Of a DNA stretch of 7,781 nt, positions 1 through 5,584 are shown in pieces. Numbering within the stretch: the first letter of the stretch is position 1; each line of letters begins with the position of its first letter. The translations under genes and the position numbers were made by a program. The stretch is taken from contig JABURN010000253.1 of the NCBI GenBank assembly GCA_014762585.1, positions 1 to 7,781 on the forward strand, read 5' to 3'. The notes beneath the pieces were generated by a model that was given only the letters and a program-made list of their open reading frames with translations, ran no database searches and had not been told where the DNA came from. The stretch is from Methylophaga sp. GTDB lineage: Bacteria; Pseudomonadota; Gammaproteobacteria; Nitrosococcales; Methylophagaceae.

Positions 1-162
1 GCACGCTCGGCCGAGTTTATGCAGCAACCGCTGGTAGATTTGCTGGTCTGGTTGCGCGTACCTGGAGACACCATCTTCGCCATCGGCGCTCTGTTGCTGG
101 CCTGGTTTATCGCCAGTCTGTGGATAACGCCGAAGTATGAACAGGCAGAAAAGCAGGGTTGA
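1..162 (+). CDS. norB: Nitric oxide reductase large subunit (quinol-type, NorB-like), C-terminal fragment
   Basis: Only the last 53 codons are present; the reading frame is open from the first base to TGA at 160-162. The fragment contains SAEFMQQP, WLRVPGDTIF and a terminal hydrophobic helix (about residues 22-42, GDTIFAIGALLLAWFIASLW), then a short charged tail. This resembles, from memory, the end of single-subunit quinol-dependent NO reductases: a short amphipathic stretch, the RVPGD turn and the last membrane helix. Such enzymes sit in the inner membrane and reduce NO to N2O, for respiration or detoxification. The heme and non-heme iron ligands lie upstream of the window, so identification rests on the tail alone. 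Another heme-copper oxidase relative is possible. sirB2 follows after 32 bases on the same strand. Confidence 0.7.
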   Translation, partial: ARSAEFMQQPLVDLLVWLRVPGDTIFAIGALLLAWFIASLWITPKYEQAEKQG

Positions 163-194
163 TAGCTGCAAAAACAAACCCGGGGTGACGCAGT

Positions 195-596
195 TTGATT
201 GAGTATTACAGTGAAGTGAAACTGGTGCATGTGCTGATGGCTCTGGCCAGTGGCAGCCTGCTTTTCATCCACGGCTTGATTCTCATGCGTCGCCCCGGCG
301 GCTTTGTTTCATACACGCTGCGCTACCTGCGTTATGGCATTGATACCGCTCTCATAACAGCAGCGCTGATGCTGACCAATATCGTGCAGCAATACCCGTT
401 TATCAACAGCTGGCTTAGTGTGAAGTTGCTGTTGTTGATGGTTTATCTCTGTCTGGGCCAGATTCTGCTCTACACTGCGCGCACTCCACAGCAACGCTTT
501 ATTGCCTGGCTTCTGGCGCTGGTTACGCTGCTGTATATTTTCAGTGTGGCAAAAACTCATCATGGCTGGGGTGTGTTCAGTCCCGGTCTTAGTTAA
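195..596 (+). CDS. sirB2: SirB2-family inner-membrane protein
   Basis: A 133-aa protein with four predicted membrane helices at about residues 11-30, 49-65, 73-93 and 102-119. It shows SirB2-family features: KLVHVLMALASGSLLF near the N-terminus, a Pro-Gly turn (34-35), YGIDTAL (47-53), WLSVKLLLL (73-81) and a C-terminal HHGW. Length and start agree with the family. The start codon is TTG at 195, preceded by a purine-rich GGGGTGA site (182-188) six bases upstream; starting at the next ATG (237) would remove most of the first helix. SirB2 was named for an effect on Salmonella invasion-gene expression, but its biochemical role is not established. Conserved His12, His26, His122 and His123 might bind heme or a metal, which is inference. 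It lies 32 bases after the norB-like gene and is probably cotranscribed with it. Confidence 0.85.
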   Translation: MIEYYSEVKLVHVLMALASGSLLFIHGLILMRRPGGFVSYTLRYLRYGIDTALITAALMLTNIVQQYPFINSWLSVKLLLLMVYLCLGQILLYTARTPQQRFIAWLLALVTLLYIFSVAKTHHGWGVFSPGLS

Positions 597-631
597 GCTG
601 ATCTTATTCAAGCTATTTAAACAGGAAATTT

Positions 632-1111
632 ATGACGACATTGGTCGTACAAATCGTGATTCAGCAGTGGGACAAAGGACAGCGTTCAGACGCGCATATT
701 CAAGCCCGTGCCGATCAGCCCAATCGCCTCCCGGTCGAAGAGCCGAATGCCCGCTATTTGTTTGATCATCAGGTGGTGCTGGACCAGCATGGTGATGATG
801 TGATGGGAAATCGGATTCGTTATGAACTCAGTGATGATGGGTGGTTTCTTATTGATCGGTTTTGTTTCGATTTAAATAGTAAAACCCTGGAATACATCGC
901 TCAACCGGACTCCATGCTGCCGACAGAACCCGTTGCGGATATGAATGAGGGCTGGGTGCAATGCCGCTATCAATGGCGCTATAGAGTTTATGAGGGTGGG
1001 TTTCATTACTGGCTTTATGAAGCCATCACGATTAATGCGGCTTTTGTCGATAGTCTGACAGAGGATCTATTCACCAACTCGGAACCTGTGAAGGTATTTG
1101 AGAGTGAATAA
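632..1111 (+). CDS. Hypothetical protein, 159 aa
   Basis: I do not recognise this protein. It starts at ATG 632 with AGGA five bases upstream and lies 35 bases after sirB2, so it is probably the last gene of that transcription unit. No signal peptide or membrane helix is visible; it is predicted to be cytoplasmic, acidic and rich in aromatic residues. The middle and C-terminal parts (about 60-145) alternate hydrophobic and polar residues with many Trp, Tyr and Phe (GWFLIDRFCFDL, WVQCRYQWRYRVY, GGFHYWLYEAITI), suggesting a mostly beta fold. There are two cysteines (88 and 111) without a metal-binding pattern. The stop codon abuts a strong hairpin. Regular codon use, a ribosome binding site and close fit between neighbours support it as a real gene. 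Confidence 0.75.
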   Translation: MTTLVVQIVIQQWDKGQRSDAHIQARADQPNRLPVEEPNARYLFDHQVVLDQHGDDVMGNRIRYELSDDGWFLIDRFCFDLNSKTLEYIAQPDSMLPTEPVADMNEGWVQCRYQWRYRVYEGGFHYWLYEAITINAAFVDSLTEDLFTNSEPVKVFESE

Positions 1112-1112
1112 A

Positions 1113-1138
1113 AAGAACCGGCACGCTGGCCGGTTCTT
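1113..1138. terminator. Bidirectional Rho-independent terminator between convergent genes
   Basis: A perfect 10-bp stem (AAGAACCGGC 1113-1122 with GCCGGTTCTT 1129-1138) encloses a 6-nt loop. It begins 2 bases after the stop of the 159-aa gene and lies 14 bases after the sodC stop on the other strand. Read on the minus strand the stem is followed by a T-rich run (TTCTTTTTATTC), so it should work best for sodC; on the plus strand the run is only TTCTTCTTAATT. It is unrelated to the GTAGGTTGGGCT repeats found in the other gaps. Confidence 0.85.
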
Positions 1139-1152
1139 CTTAATTGAGTGAA

Positions 1153-1668
1153 TTATTTAATCACGCCACAGGCGAGGCGGGCGCCACCACCGCCGAGCGG
1201 CTTGGGATGATCTGAATAATTATCACCATTCACATGAACCATCAGAGCCCGGTTTCTGATTTCTTTCAGTGTCAGTTTTGGCGCCAGAACCGGTTGCGTG
1301 GCCATGCCGTTCTCATCGACATACAAAGCAGGTAAGTCACCCGCGTGACCGTGCAAGTCCCAGGGTTCAGCATGGCGTCCGGTATTGGCCGGGTCAAAGT
1401 GACTACCGGCAGCGCCACCAGGGACTAATTCGCCATCTTTCATTTTGGGGCCGCAGGAAGCAATTTCATGTACGTGGAAACCATGATTGCCGCTCAACAG
1501 ATTTTTCATATCAGGTGTGAACACCGTGCCGAAAGGATGTTGGCTGATAAAGACCGTGCCAGCCGGTTCACCGGTTTGCAGATTAGTCATATTGACTGTA
1601 ATAGAGTCAGCGGCGAAGGCGCTGGATGATATTAATAATGTTGAGAGCAGGGCGAGTTTAAGCTTCAT
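1153..1668 (-). CDS. sodC: Periplasmic Cu,Zn superoxide dismutase
   Basis: A 171-aa protein that converts superoxide to O2 and H2O2 in the periplasm. Residues 1-19 form a Sec signal peptide (MKLKLALLSTLLISSSAFA). The active site is complete: copper ligands His65 and His67 in GFHVHE and His145 in LMVHVNGD; bridging His90 in GSHFDP; zinc ligands His99, His108 and Asp111 in GRHAEPWDLHGHAGDLP; the guiding Arg164 in GGGGARLACG. Cys72 and Cys167 match the conserved disulfide. The GDNYSDHP and GGGGAR segments are of the bacterial type. The start has a very strong AAAGGAGG site (1673-1680) at a slightly short 4-base spacing. It ends at a strong hairpin. The DUF4174 gene lies 101 bases upstream on the same strand, so readthrough is possible, although the gap can also hold its own promoter. 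Confidence 0.97.
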   Translation of the reverse strand: MKLKLALLSTLLISSSAFAADSITVNMTNLQTGEPAGTVFISQHPFGTVFTPDMKNLLSGNHGFHVHEIASCGPKMKDGELVPGGAAGSHFDPANTGRHAEPWDLHGHAGDLPALYVDENGMATQPVLAPKLTLKEIRNRALMVHVNGDNYSDHPKPLGGGGARLACGVIK

Positions 1669-1734
1669 GAAACCTCCTTTTATGAGTCTCTTCAGGTTAC
1701 TGAATCTTGACTCTCTAAAAATGCAGATGTTCCT

Positions 1735-1764
1735 ATCATAGCCAGCTTGGTTTTATGCTCGGAA
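1735..1764 (-). promoter_or_regulatory. Possible sodC promoter
   Basis: On the minus strand a TATGAT -10 box (1735-1740) lies about 65 bases before the sodC start. Its best -35 partner, TTCCGA (1759-1764), is 18 bases upstream and weak. The same stretch can form an imperfect hairpin, with GCCGGCTT (1763-1770) against AAGCTGGC (1741-1748), including one G-U pair, just after the DUF4174 stop; there is no T-run after it. Both readings are tentative. Confidence 0.25.
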
Positions 1765-1769
1765 GCCGG

Positions 1770-2204
1770 CTAATCTGGATTGCCAGCAGATTTTTCGTTC
1801 ATCTCGTTAATGCGCATCGGCATCGAATCAATCTCATCAAACAGTGACTCCAGAGACAACAAATCACTGGTTTCCTTCACGCCGCCATCCTTGCCAATAA
1901 GAATCACCGGCTCATCAAACGATGAAAACTGACTGTTGATATTGGCTGCAAGCTGATCCGAGATGTTGCCCCGGTAATTAGAGTTGATCTGCTGGCCATT
2001 GATAATAAACCAGACAATATCTCTGTCATCAATCTCGGCTTTAGCCTGCTGCAGCAGTTGTTGGTATTTATCAGTCTGGCCAGAGAACACCAGTATGATT
2101 CGGTTTTCCCAGGTCAGTTGTTCCAGCGTTTTGAGGGGTGTTTGTTCCACAGACATTGCGCTCAGTGGAAATATAAAACTCATCATCAGAATTAAATATC
2201 TCAT
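1770..2204 (-). CDS. Secreted DUF4174-domain protein
   Basis: Taken from ATG 2204 this is a 144-aa protein with an N-terminal signal sequence (MRYLILMMSFIFPLSA, cleavage near residue 16-18), so probably periplasmic. The rest matches my memory of DUF4174: WENRIILVF near 32-40 followed by a short loop, DDRDIVWFII near 59-68, and the signature ILIGKDGGVK (101-110) leading to DSMPMR (126-131). The family has a thioredoxin-like look but there is no CxxC motif and no cysteine at all, so redox activity is unlikely. Its function is unknown. The frame stays open upstream to a TTG/ATG pair at 2303/2300 and passes ATG 2225; none of these starts has a convincing ribosome binding site. I chose 2204 because it places the hydrophobic segment at the N-terminus. 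sodC lies downstream on the same strand. Confidence 0.8.
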   Translation of the reverse strand: MRYLILMMSFIFPLSAMSVEQTPLKTLEQLTWENRIILVFSGQTDKYQQLLQQAKAEIDDRDIVWFIINGQQINSNYRGNISDQLAANINSQFSSFDEPVILIGKDGGVKETSDLLSLESLFDEIDSMPMRINEMNEKSAGNPD

Positions 2205-2423
2205 TAGCCACTCACTTTTGCTCATATAGACATCATCTAGACCCGGTGATCCTGAATATGACTCGCTATCTTGATAACGGCTGACGAAAATTCTGGTCAT
2301 CAACTATTTCTGTATGACTGCTGTTCCATGATCCACTTGGAGTGATTGGGCATTTTGAACTGTCTGTCCTGATAGAACTTTCAAGTAAGGCCGATCATTT
2401 TTGCAGTCAAAAGGAGCCTAAAC

Positions 2424-2729
2424 ATGAAAATTCTTAATCATCAGAACAAGACGCTCAGCATAGTAGTTTTCAGTATGACGCTGGCGCTGAGTAGCGGGGC
2501 TGTGCTGGCAGAGGATCCCTATGCCTCATTAGACTCTGACCGGGATGGCCCGAGCTCTCAACCGGAATATAACAGCTACATGGAAGATGACACACGCAGA
2601 TATGAAGGCTGGGATCAGAATCAGGATAGACGAATGGATGAAAATGAATGGATTGACGCCTATCCTGGCGACCGCGGCGAGTACAACAGCTGGGACAGGA
2701 CTCAGGGTGGCCATCTCGACAATAATTGA
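2424..2729 (+). CDS. Secreted EF-hand protein, probably truncated by a frameshift
   Basis: A 101-aa product with a signal peptide (about 1-29, cleaved after AVLA) and a strong AAGGAG site (2411-2416). It carries EF-hand loops spaced exactly 27 residues apart: loop 1 at 37-48 (DSDRDGPSSQPE, intact at positions 1, 3, 5, 6 and 12), loop 2 at 64-75 (DQNQDRRMDENE, with Arg in place of the usual Gly6), and loop 3 from 91 (DRTQGGHLDNN), where TGA falls exactly where the twelfth residue, Glu, is expected. Dropping one T at 2727 restores Glu-Phe and 17 more codons. The protein is predicted to bind calcium in the periplasm or outside the cell. It is either a natural short form, a decaying gene, or carries a sequence error. 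No partner gene is evident; the neighbours on both sides are on the other strand. Confidence 0.75.
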   Translation: MKILNHQNKTLSIVVFSMTLALSSGAVLAEDPYASLDSDRDGPSSQPEYNSYMEDDTRRYEGWDQNQDRRMDENEWIDAYPGDRGEYNSWDRTQGGHLDNN

Positions 2730-2784
2730 GTTTAACGCCGTCAGATTCAACTGCTACGACACTGATAATGCCCTGTTAGATTAA
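2728..2784 (+). pseudogene. Out-of-frame continuation of the EF-hand gene
   Basis: In the frame one base after the EF-hand gene, codons 2728-2784 read EFNAVRFNCYDTDNALLD then stop. The first Glu completes the third calcium loop begun upstream, and Phe follows it as is usual after an EF loop. YDTDN followed by LLD looks like a fourth loop that has lost one residue between positions 4 and 7 and has no final Glu. This is the expected pattern of a longer four-loop protein broken by a one-base insertion. Without homologues it remains inference. Confidence 0.5.
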
Positions 2785-2837
2785 GTCGTTGTGGAAGATT
2801 CTCTGAAGGCCCGGTCACAACAAAGACTTTTAATTAT

Positions 2838-2868
2838 GTAGGTTGGGCTGAATGCAGTGAAGGCCAAC
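2838..2868 (+). repeat. GTAGGTTGGGCT-family repeat, unit A1
   Basis: A 31-nt unit starting GTAGGTTGGGCTGA and ending GAAGGCCAAC. It forms an imperfect hairpin with one G-G mismatch (GTTGGGCT against AGGCCAAC). It has the GAATGCA loop variant shared with the unit at 5635-5668. It lies downstream of the EF-hand gene, pointing away from it, and is paired tail-to-tail with the next unit. Confidence 0.85.
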
Positions 2869-2885
2869 GGCCCGCATCAAGATAA

Positions 2886-2916
2886 ATGTTGGGCTTTGTG
2901 CCTCAGCCCAACCTAC
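2886..2916 (-). repeat. GTAGGTTGGGCT-family repeat, unit A2
   Basis: On the minus strand this reads GTAGGTTGGGCTGAGGCACA and then AAGCCCAACAT. It has a perfect 8-bp stem (2888-2895 with 2905-2912) and a 9-nt loop. Its first 14 bases match unit A1 exactly, so 2838-2851 and 2903-2916 are perfect inverted arms of a 79-bp composite. It starts 10 bases after the stop of the VOC gene and points away from it. No T-run follows, so it is not a classical terminator. Confidence 0.88.
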
Positions 2917-2926
2917 GAACTGATAC

Positions 2927-3415
2927 TTACTCTCCACGCAGCGCGTTCTCGATGCCAGCAATGTCAATTTTGACCATTTTCATCATCGCATCAAATGCAC
3001 GTTTGGCTGCAGCAGGATCGGGATCCGTAATGGCTTTGGACAACACAGTCGGGATGATTTGCCAGGATATACCCCATTTGTCCTTGCACCAGCCGCAGAC
3101 ACTTTCCTGACCGCCGTTATCGACAATGGCGCGCCAGTAATAATCGGTCTCAGCTTGATCTTCAGTGGCAACCTGAAACGAGAAAGCTTCGTTGTGAGAA
3201 ATGCCGGGGCCACCATTCAATCCAATGCAGGGCAGGCCCATCACGGTAAAGTCCACCGTTAAAACATCGCCCTGTTTGCCAGCGGGATAGTCACCGGGCG
3301 CCGTGTCAACAGCCTCAACATAGGAGTCCGGGAAGGTGTCAGCATAAAAGCGGGCAGCTTCTTCAGCGTCCCCATCAAACCAGAGACAGACTCTGTTCTT
3401 GGCAGCTGTTTGCAT
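2927..3415 (-). CDS. VOC-superfamily protein, PhnB / 3-demethylubiquinone methyltransferase-like fold
   Basis: A 162-aa soluble protein. Its N-terminal half has NRVCLWFDGDAEEAARFY (7-24), VLTVDFTVMGLPCIGLNGGP (51-70) and then FSFQVATEDQAETDYYW (78-94), the usual opening of PhnB-like proteins. Its second half has GWCKDKWGISWQIIP (108-122) and the C-terminal helix KRAFDAMMKMVKIDI (138-152), matching the family once labelled 3-dmu-9_3-mt (PF06983). Despite that label, these proteins lack a methyltransferase fold; most have no known substrate. Some relatives bind metals or antibiotics. The start ATG 3415 has GGGAGA six bases upstream. It is a single-gene unit, divergent from the ATPase gene and convergent with the EF-hand gene, and ends at repeat unit A2. 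Confidence 0.88.
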   Translation of the reverse strand: MQTAAKNRVCLWFDGDAEEAARFYADTFPDSYVEAVDTAPGDYPAGKQGDVLTVDFTVMGLPCIGLNGGPGISHNEAFSFQVATEDQAETDYYWRAIVDNGGQESVCGWCKDKWGISWQIIPTVLSKAITDPDPAAAKRAFDAMMKMVKIDIAGIENALRGE

Positions 3416-3432
3416 ATCGCATCTCCCATTGA

Positions 3433-3449
3433 TTGGTTATGAGAACCAA
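3433..3449. promoter_or_regulatory. Short inverted repeat in a divergent promoter region
   Basis: TTGGTT (3433-3438) and AACCAA (3444-3449) form a perfect 6-bp inverted repeat around a 5-base spacer, 18 bases upstream of the VOC gene start. It could be an operator for a dimeric regulator or a small hairpin in the VOC leader. An arm this short can arise by chance. Confidence 0.25.
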
Positions 3450-3492
3450 GCGTTCATCTTACCTGAGTCTGAACTTTCCGAGGGCGCAGTCT

Positions 3493-3519
3493 TTGAAGAA
3501 ATCTCTCTATTGGTACAAT
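3493..3519 (+). promoter_or_regulatory. Extended -10 promoter for the GspE-like gene
   Basis: TGGTACAAT (3511-3519) is an extended -10 element: TGn followed directly by TACAAT, 5 of 6 to consensus. A weak -35 (TTGAAG 3493-3498) lies 15 bases upstream, which an extended -10 tolerates. Transcription would start near 3526. The ATG at 3518-3520 overlaps the -10 box, so it would not be in this transcript. Confidence 0.55.
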
Positions 3520-3550
3520 GAAAATACTGTGTCTTTCGGAGGAGCTTAGC

Positions 3551-4852
3551 TTGAGCCAAAATACCCGAGAAAGCCAAGAACGCGATGCCCAGCGCCACTT
3601 TGGTCGCCGCCTTCGCCAGCATATTCTGGTCGAGTTTCGAGAGTTATTTGCTGACAACGAAGAATATGAAGATGACGAAGGTCTTGGCGCCCATGCACTT
3701 CTACACGATGCCGTGCAGGCCAGAGCGTCAGACATCCATCTGGATCCGTTCCCGACTCATTACCAAATCCGACTCAGAATCGATGGCACAATGATCGATG
3801 CCATCGAGATTGAAGTCGAACAGGGACAGAGACTGGCGCACCAGTTCAAGGTGCTGGGAAACATTGACCCGCTACCCAGCGTGAATTGTGACGAAGGTCG
3901 CTTCAGCTATGAACTGGAAGATAAATCGCTGGACTTGAGAGTCACAGCCGTGCCCTGTGTTTCAGGGGACAAGCTTGCTATTCGTTTGCTGTCACCGCCG
4001 CAAGCGGTTAAAGAAGTCCGGCAACTGGGCATTCATAACCAGGGCATAGAATCTATTCGCCGATGGATGGACGCCAACGGCAGTATGTTTCTGGTGGCTG
4101 GCCCTACCGGAAGTGGAAAAACCACGACCCTGTACGCACTACTCCACGAACTTAAGCTGAATGACAGTCATGTCATCACACTGGAAGAGCCGGTTGAATA
4201 CGAAGTCCCGGGCATTAATCAGATTCAAGTCAATCCGACTCATAATTTGACATTCGCTAATGGCAGTGAGGCCATGCTCAGACTTGATCCGGACTATGTG
4301 TTAATCGGTGAGATCAGGGATGTCCCATCAGCCCGGGCAGCCGTCAATATTGCCACCAGTGGCCGGGCGCTGATGGCGACACTCCACAGCCGTGATGCAG
4401 TCGGGACCATCACCGCGCTACGCAACATGGGCTTGGATGATTACGAAATCTCAAGCAATCTGGGCTTGGTGGTCGCTCAAAGACTGGCTCGTAAGTTATG
4501 TCCTGATTGCAAAGTGGAAGATACACTCGATGAAATTGAGAAAAAATGGCTTCAGGAACAGGGGCGCGAGGTGCCTGCCACAGTCTGGCGGGCAGAGGGC
4601 TGCGCTGCCTGCAATGAACTGGGTTACAAAGGTCGATTGGGTATCTTTGAAGTCTGGCAGCCAAGCGAGGAAGATCTAGGCATGATCCTCAACCACGAGG
4701 ATGAGCACGCCTTGCGGCATGCACTGATTGAACGTGGCGAAATGCTGATGCTCGATGACGGTCTGGCAAAAGTGGAAGAGGGGCTGACCACGCTGCGAGA
4801 GTTGCAGCACACCGGCATGCTACTGCCGGGCTTCAGACCGCAGAAATCCTAA
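3551..4852 (+). CDS. GspE/PulE/PilB-type secretion ATPase without the N1 domain
   Basis: From TTG 3551 the protein has 433 aa; an in-frame ATG at 3518 would add 11. TTG is preferred because GGAGGAG (3538-3544) sits six bases upstream, while the ATG has no such site and overlaps a -10 box. Domains: a short acidic start (1-42), an N2 domain with ALLHDAVQARASDIHLDP, and the RecA-like ATPase core with Walker A GPTGSGKT (184-191), Asp box ITLEEPVEYEV (209-219), Walker B LRLDPDYVLIGEIRD (243-257, catalytic Glu254) and His box ATLHSRDA (His279). Cys317/320 and Cys351/354 form the GspE/PilB zinc knuckle. All catalytic motifs are present. The usual N-terminal MshEN/T2SSE_N domain (about 150 aa) is absent and no pilin, GspF/PilC or secretin gene lies nearby, so its partner machine is unknown. 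It should hydrolyse ATP on the cytoplasmic face of a type IV pilus or type II secretion-like platform. Confidence 0.92.
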   Translation: MSQNTRESQERDAQRHFGRRLRQHILVEFRELFADNEEYEDDEGLGAHALLHDAVQARASDIHLDPFPTHYQIRLRIDGTMIDAIEIEVEQGQRLAHQFKVLGNIDPLPSVNCDEGRFSYELEDKSLDLRVTAVPCVSGDKLAIRLLSPPQAVKEVRQLGIHNQGIESIRRWMDANGSMFLVAGPTGSGKTTTLYALLHELKLNDSHVITLEEPVEYEVPGINQIQVNPTHNLTFANGSEAMLRLDPDYVLIGEIRDVPSARAAVNIATSGRALMATLHSRDAVGTITALRNMGLDDYEISSNLGLVVAQRLARKLCPDCKVEDTLDEIEKKWLQEQGREVPATVWRAEGCAACNELGYKGRLGIFEVWQPSEEDLGMILNHEDEHALRHALIERGEMLMLDDGLAKVEEGLTTLRELQHTGMLLPGFRPQKS

Positions 4853-4853
4853 C

Positions 4854-4884
4854 GTAGGTGGGCTAAGGCACGAAGCCCAACATC
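4854..4884 (+). repeat. GTAGGTTGGGCT-family repeat, unit B
   Basis: The unit reads GTAGGTGGGCTAAGGCACGA and then AGCCCAACATC, one T shorter than the other copies. It begins one base after the stop codon of the ATPase gene and points away from it. The stem is TGGGCT (4859-4864) with AGCCCA (4874-4879), around the same 9-nt GGCAC loop type as unit A2. Its end merges into a perfect 14-bp palindrome, CAACATCGATGTTG (4878-4891). Confidence 0.82.
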
Positions 4885-4923
4885 GATGTTGAACTGTCTG
4901 TATGGTTTCATTGCATGCAAGCC
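4885..4923 (-). repeat. Probable decayed partner of repeat unit B
   Basis: GATGTTG (4885-4891) is how an inverted unit begins, and GGTTTCATTGCATGCAAGCC (4904-4923) resembles the middle of unit C on the plus strand, sharing TTCATTGCAT exactly. About 12 unrelated bases lie between them. Read together they look like a degraded minus-strand unit facing the DJ-1/PfpI gene, making unit B half of a tail-to-tail pair like A1/A2. TTGCATGCAA (4911-4920) is also a perfect palindrome. Confidence 0.35.
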
Positions 4924-4963
4924 AGATTAAGACCATGAAAATACAGAGCAAGGCGTTTTTAAA

Positions 4964-5545
4964 TTACTTCCTGATCCAATCATATTCCATCTGTCTGGCT
5001 GTTTTTTCAGCCAGTTCAGGCCCAAGAAAGCGAGATACCAGGTGAAGGCTCATATCAATTCCCGCTGATATACCGCCTGAAGTAATGAGGTTACCCTCGT
5101 CAATCCAGCGCTCACCATCAATGACTGTCAATTCCGGGTAGTTTTTCCGGAGCTCGTCAATATCTTCCCAGTGAGTCGTAACTTTACGTCCGGCAAGCAG
5201 ACCCGCTTCAGCAAGAATAAAAGCCCCGGTGCAGACAGAAGCGATGATCTTCACATCCTCAGTCATACTGGCTAACCAGTTTATGACATGGGTTTTCTGC
5301 AGTTCCCCGGAATGCACGCCGCCCACGACAATAAGCAGCTCAATTTCAGGGTGATGGTTCAGAACATAGTGTGGGTTAACACTGAATCCGCCTCTGGCAA
5401 AAACAGGTGCTTTTTGCTCAGCAATGAAGAAGACATCAAAGGCATCGCTTGACTCAGCCAGGCGGCTGGCAGTTGAAAACACCTCAAAAGGGCCGGAAAA
5501 ATCCAGCACCTCCGCATTTTCGTAAATATAAATTCCGATGTTCAA
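4964..5545 (-). CDS. DJ-1/PfpI-family protein, isonitrile hydratase-like
   Basis: A 193-aa single-domain member of the class I glutamine amidotransferase-like superfamily. The opening IGIYIYENAEVLDFSGPFEVF (3-23) carries the conserved Asp15 and Glu21 region. The nucleophile elbow is ASVCTGAFILAEAGLL (102-117) with Cys105, followed by KVTTHW (121-126) and the glycine-rich ITSGGISAGIDMSLHLV (154-170); it ends with ARQMEYDW. This resembles the isonitrile hydratase and AraC-linked branch, but there is no C-terminal helix-turn-helix, so it is a free-standing enzyme or stress protein. The substrate cannot be read from sequence. The start is TTG at 5543-5545 (the first codon reads TTG-AAC-ATC-GGA); no in-frame ATG exists upstream before a stop and the ribosome binding site is weak. 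It follows the transglycosylase gene on the same strand by 131 bases. Confidence 0.88.
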   Translation of the reverse strand: MNIGIYIYENAEVLDFSGPFEVFSTASRLAESSDAFDVFFIAEQKAPVFARGGFSVNPHYVLNHHPEIELLIVVGGVHSGELQKTHVINWLASMTEDVKIIASVCTGAFILAEAGLLAGRKVTTHWEDIDELRKNYPELTVIDGERWIDEGNLITSGGISAGIDMSLHLVSRFLGPELAEKTARQMEYDWIRK

Positions 5546-5584
5546 ATCCGGCTCTTGTGGTCCTGGTGTTTGCTTGCAGTCAGT

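Noticed and set aside
309..611. 100-aa open frame antisense to sirB2
   Set aside because: It overlaps a well-supported family gene and its product has no recognisable features.
502..765. 87-aa open frame bridging sirB2 and the next gene
   Set aside because: It overlaps the ends of two better genes in another frame, with no ribosome binding site of its own.
2545..2784. Separate 79-aa gene overlapping the EF-hand gene
   Set aside because: Only the part after 2728 makes sense, as a continuation of the EF-hand protein; the earlier part is the off-frame reading of that gene.
2355..4901. Shared 13-mer TTGAACTGTCTGT at 2355-2367 and 4889-4901
   Set aside because: One match of this length is expected about by chance in a window of this size, and nothing around it is shared.
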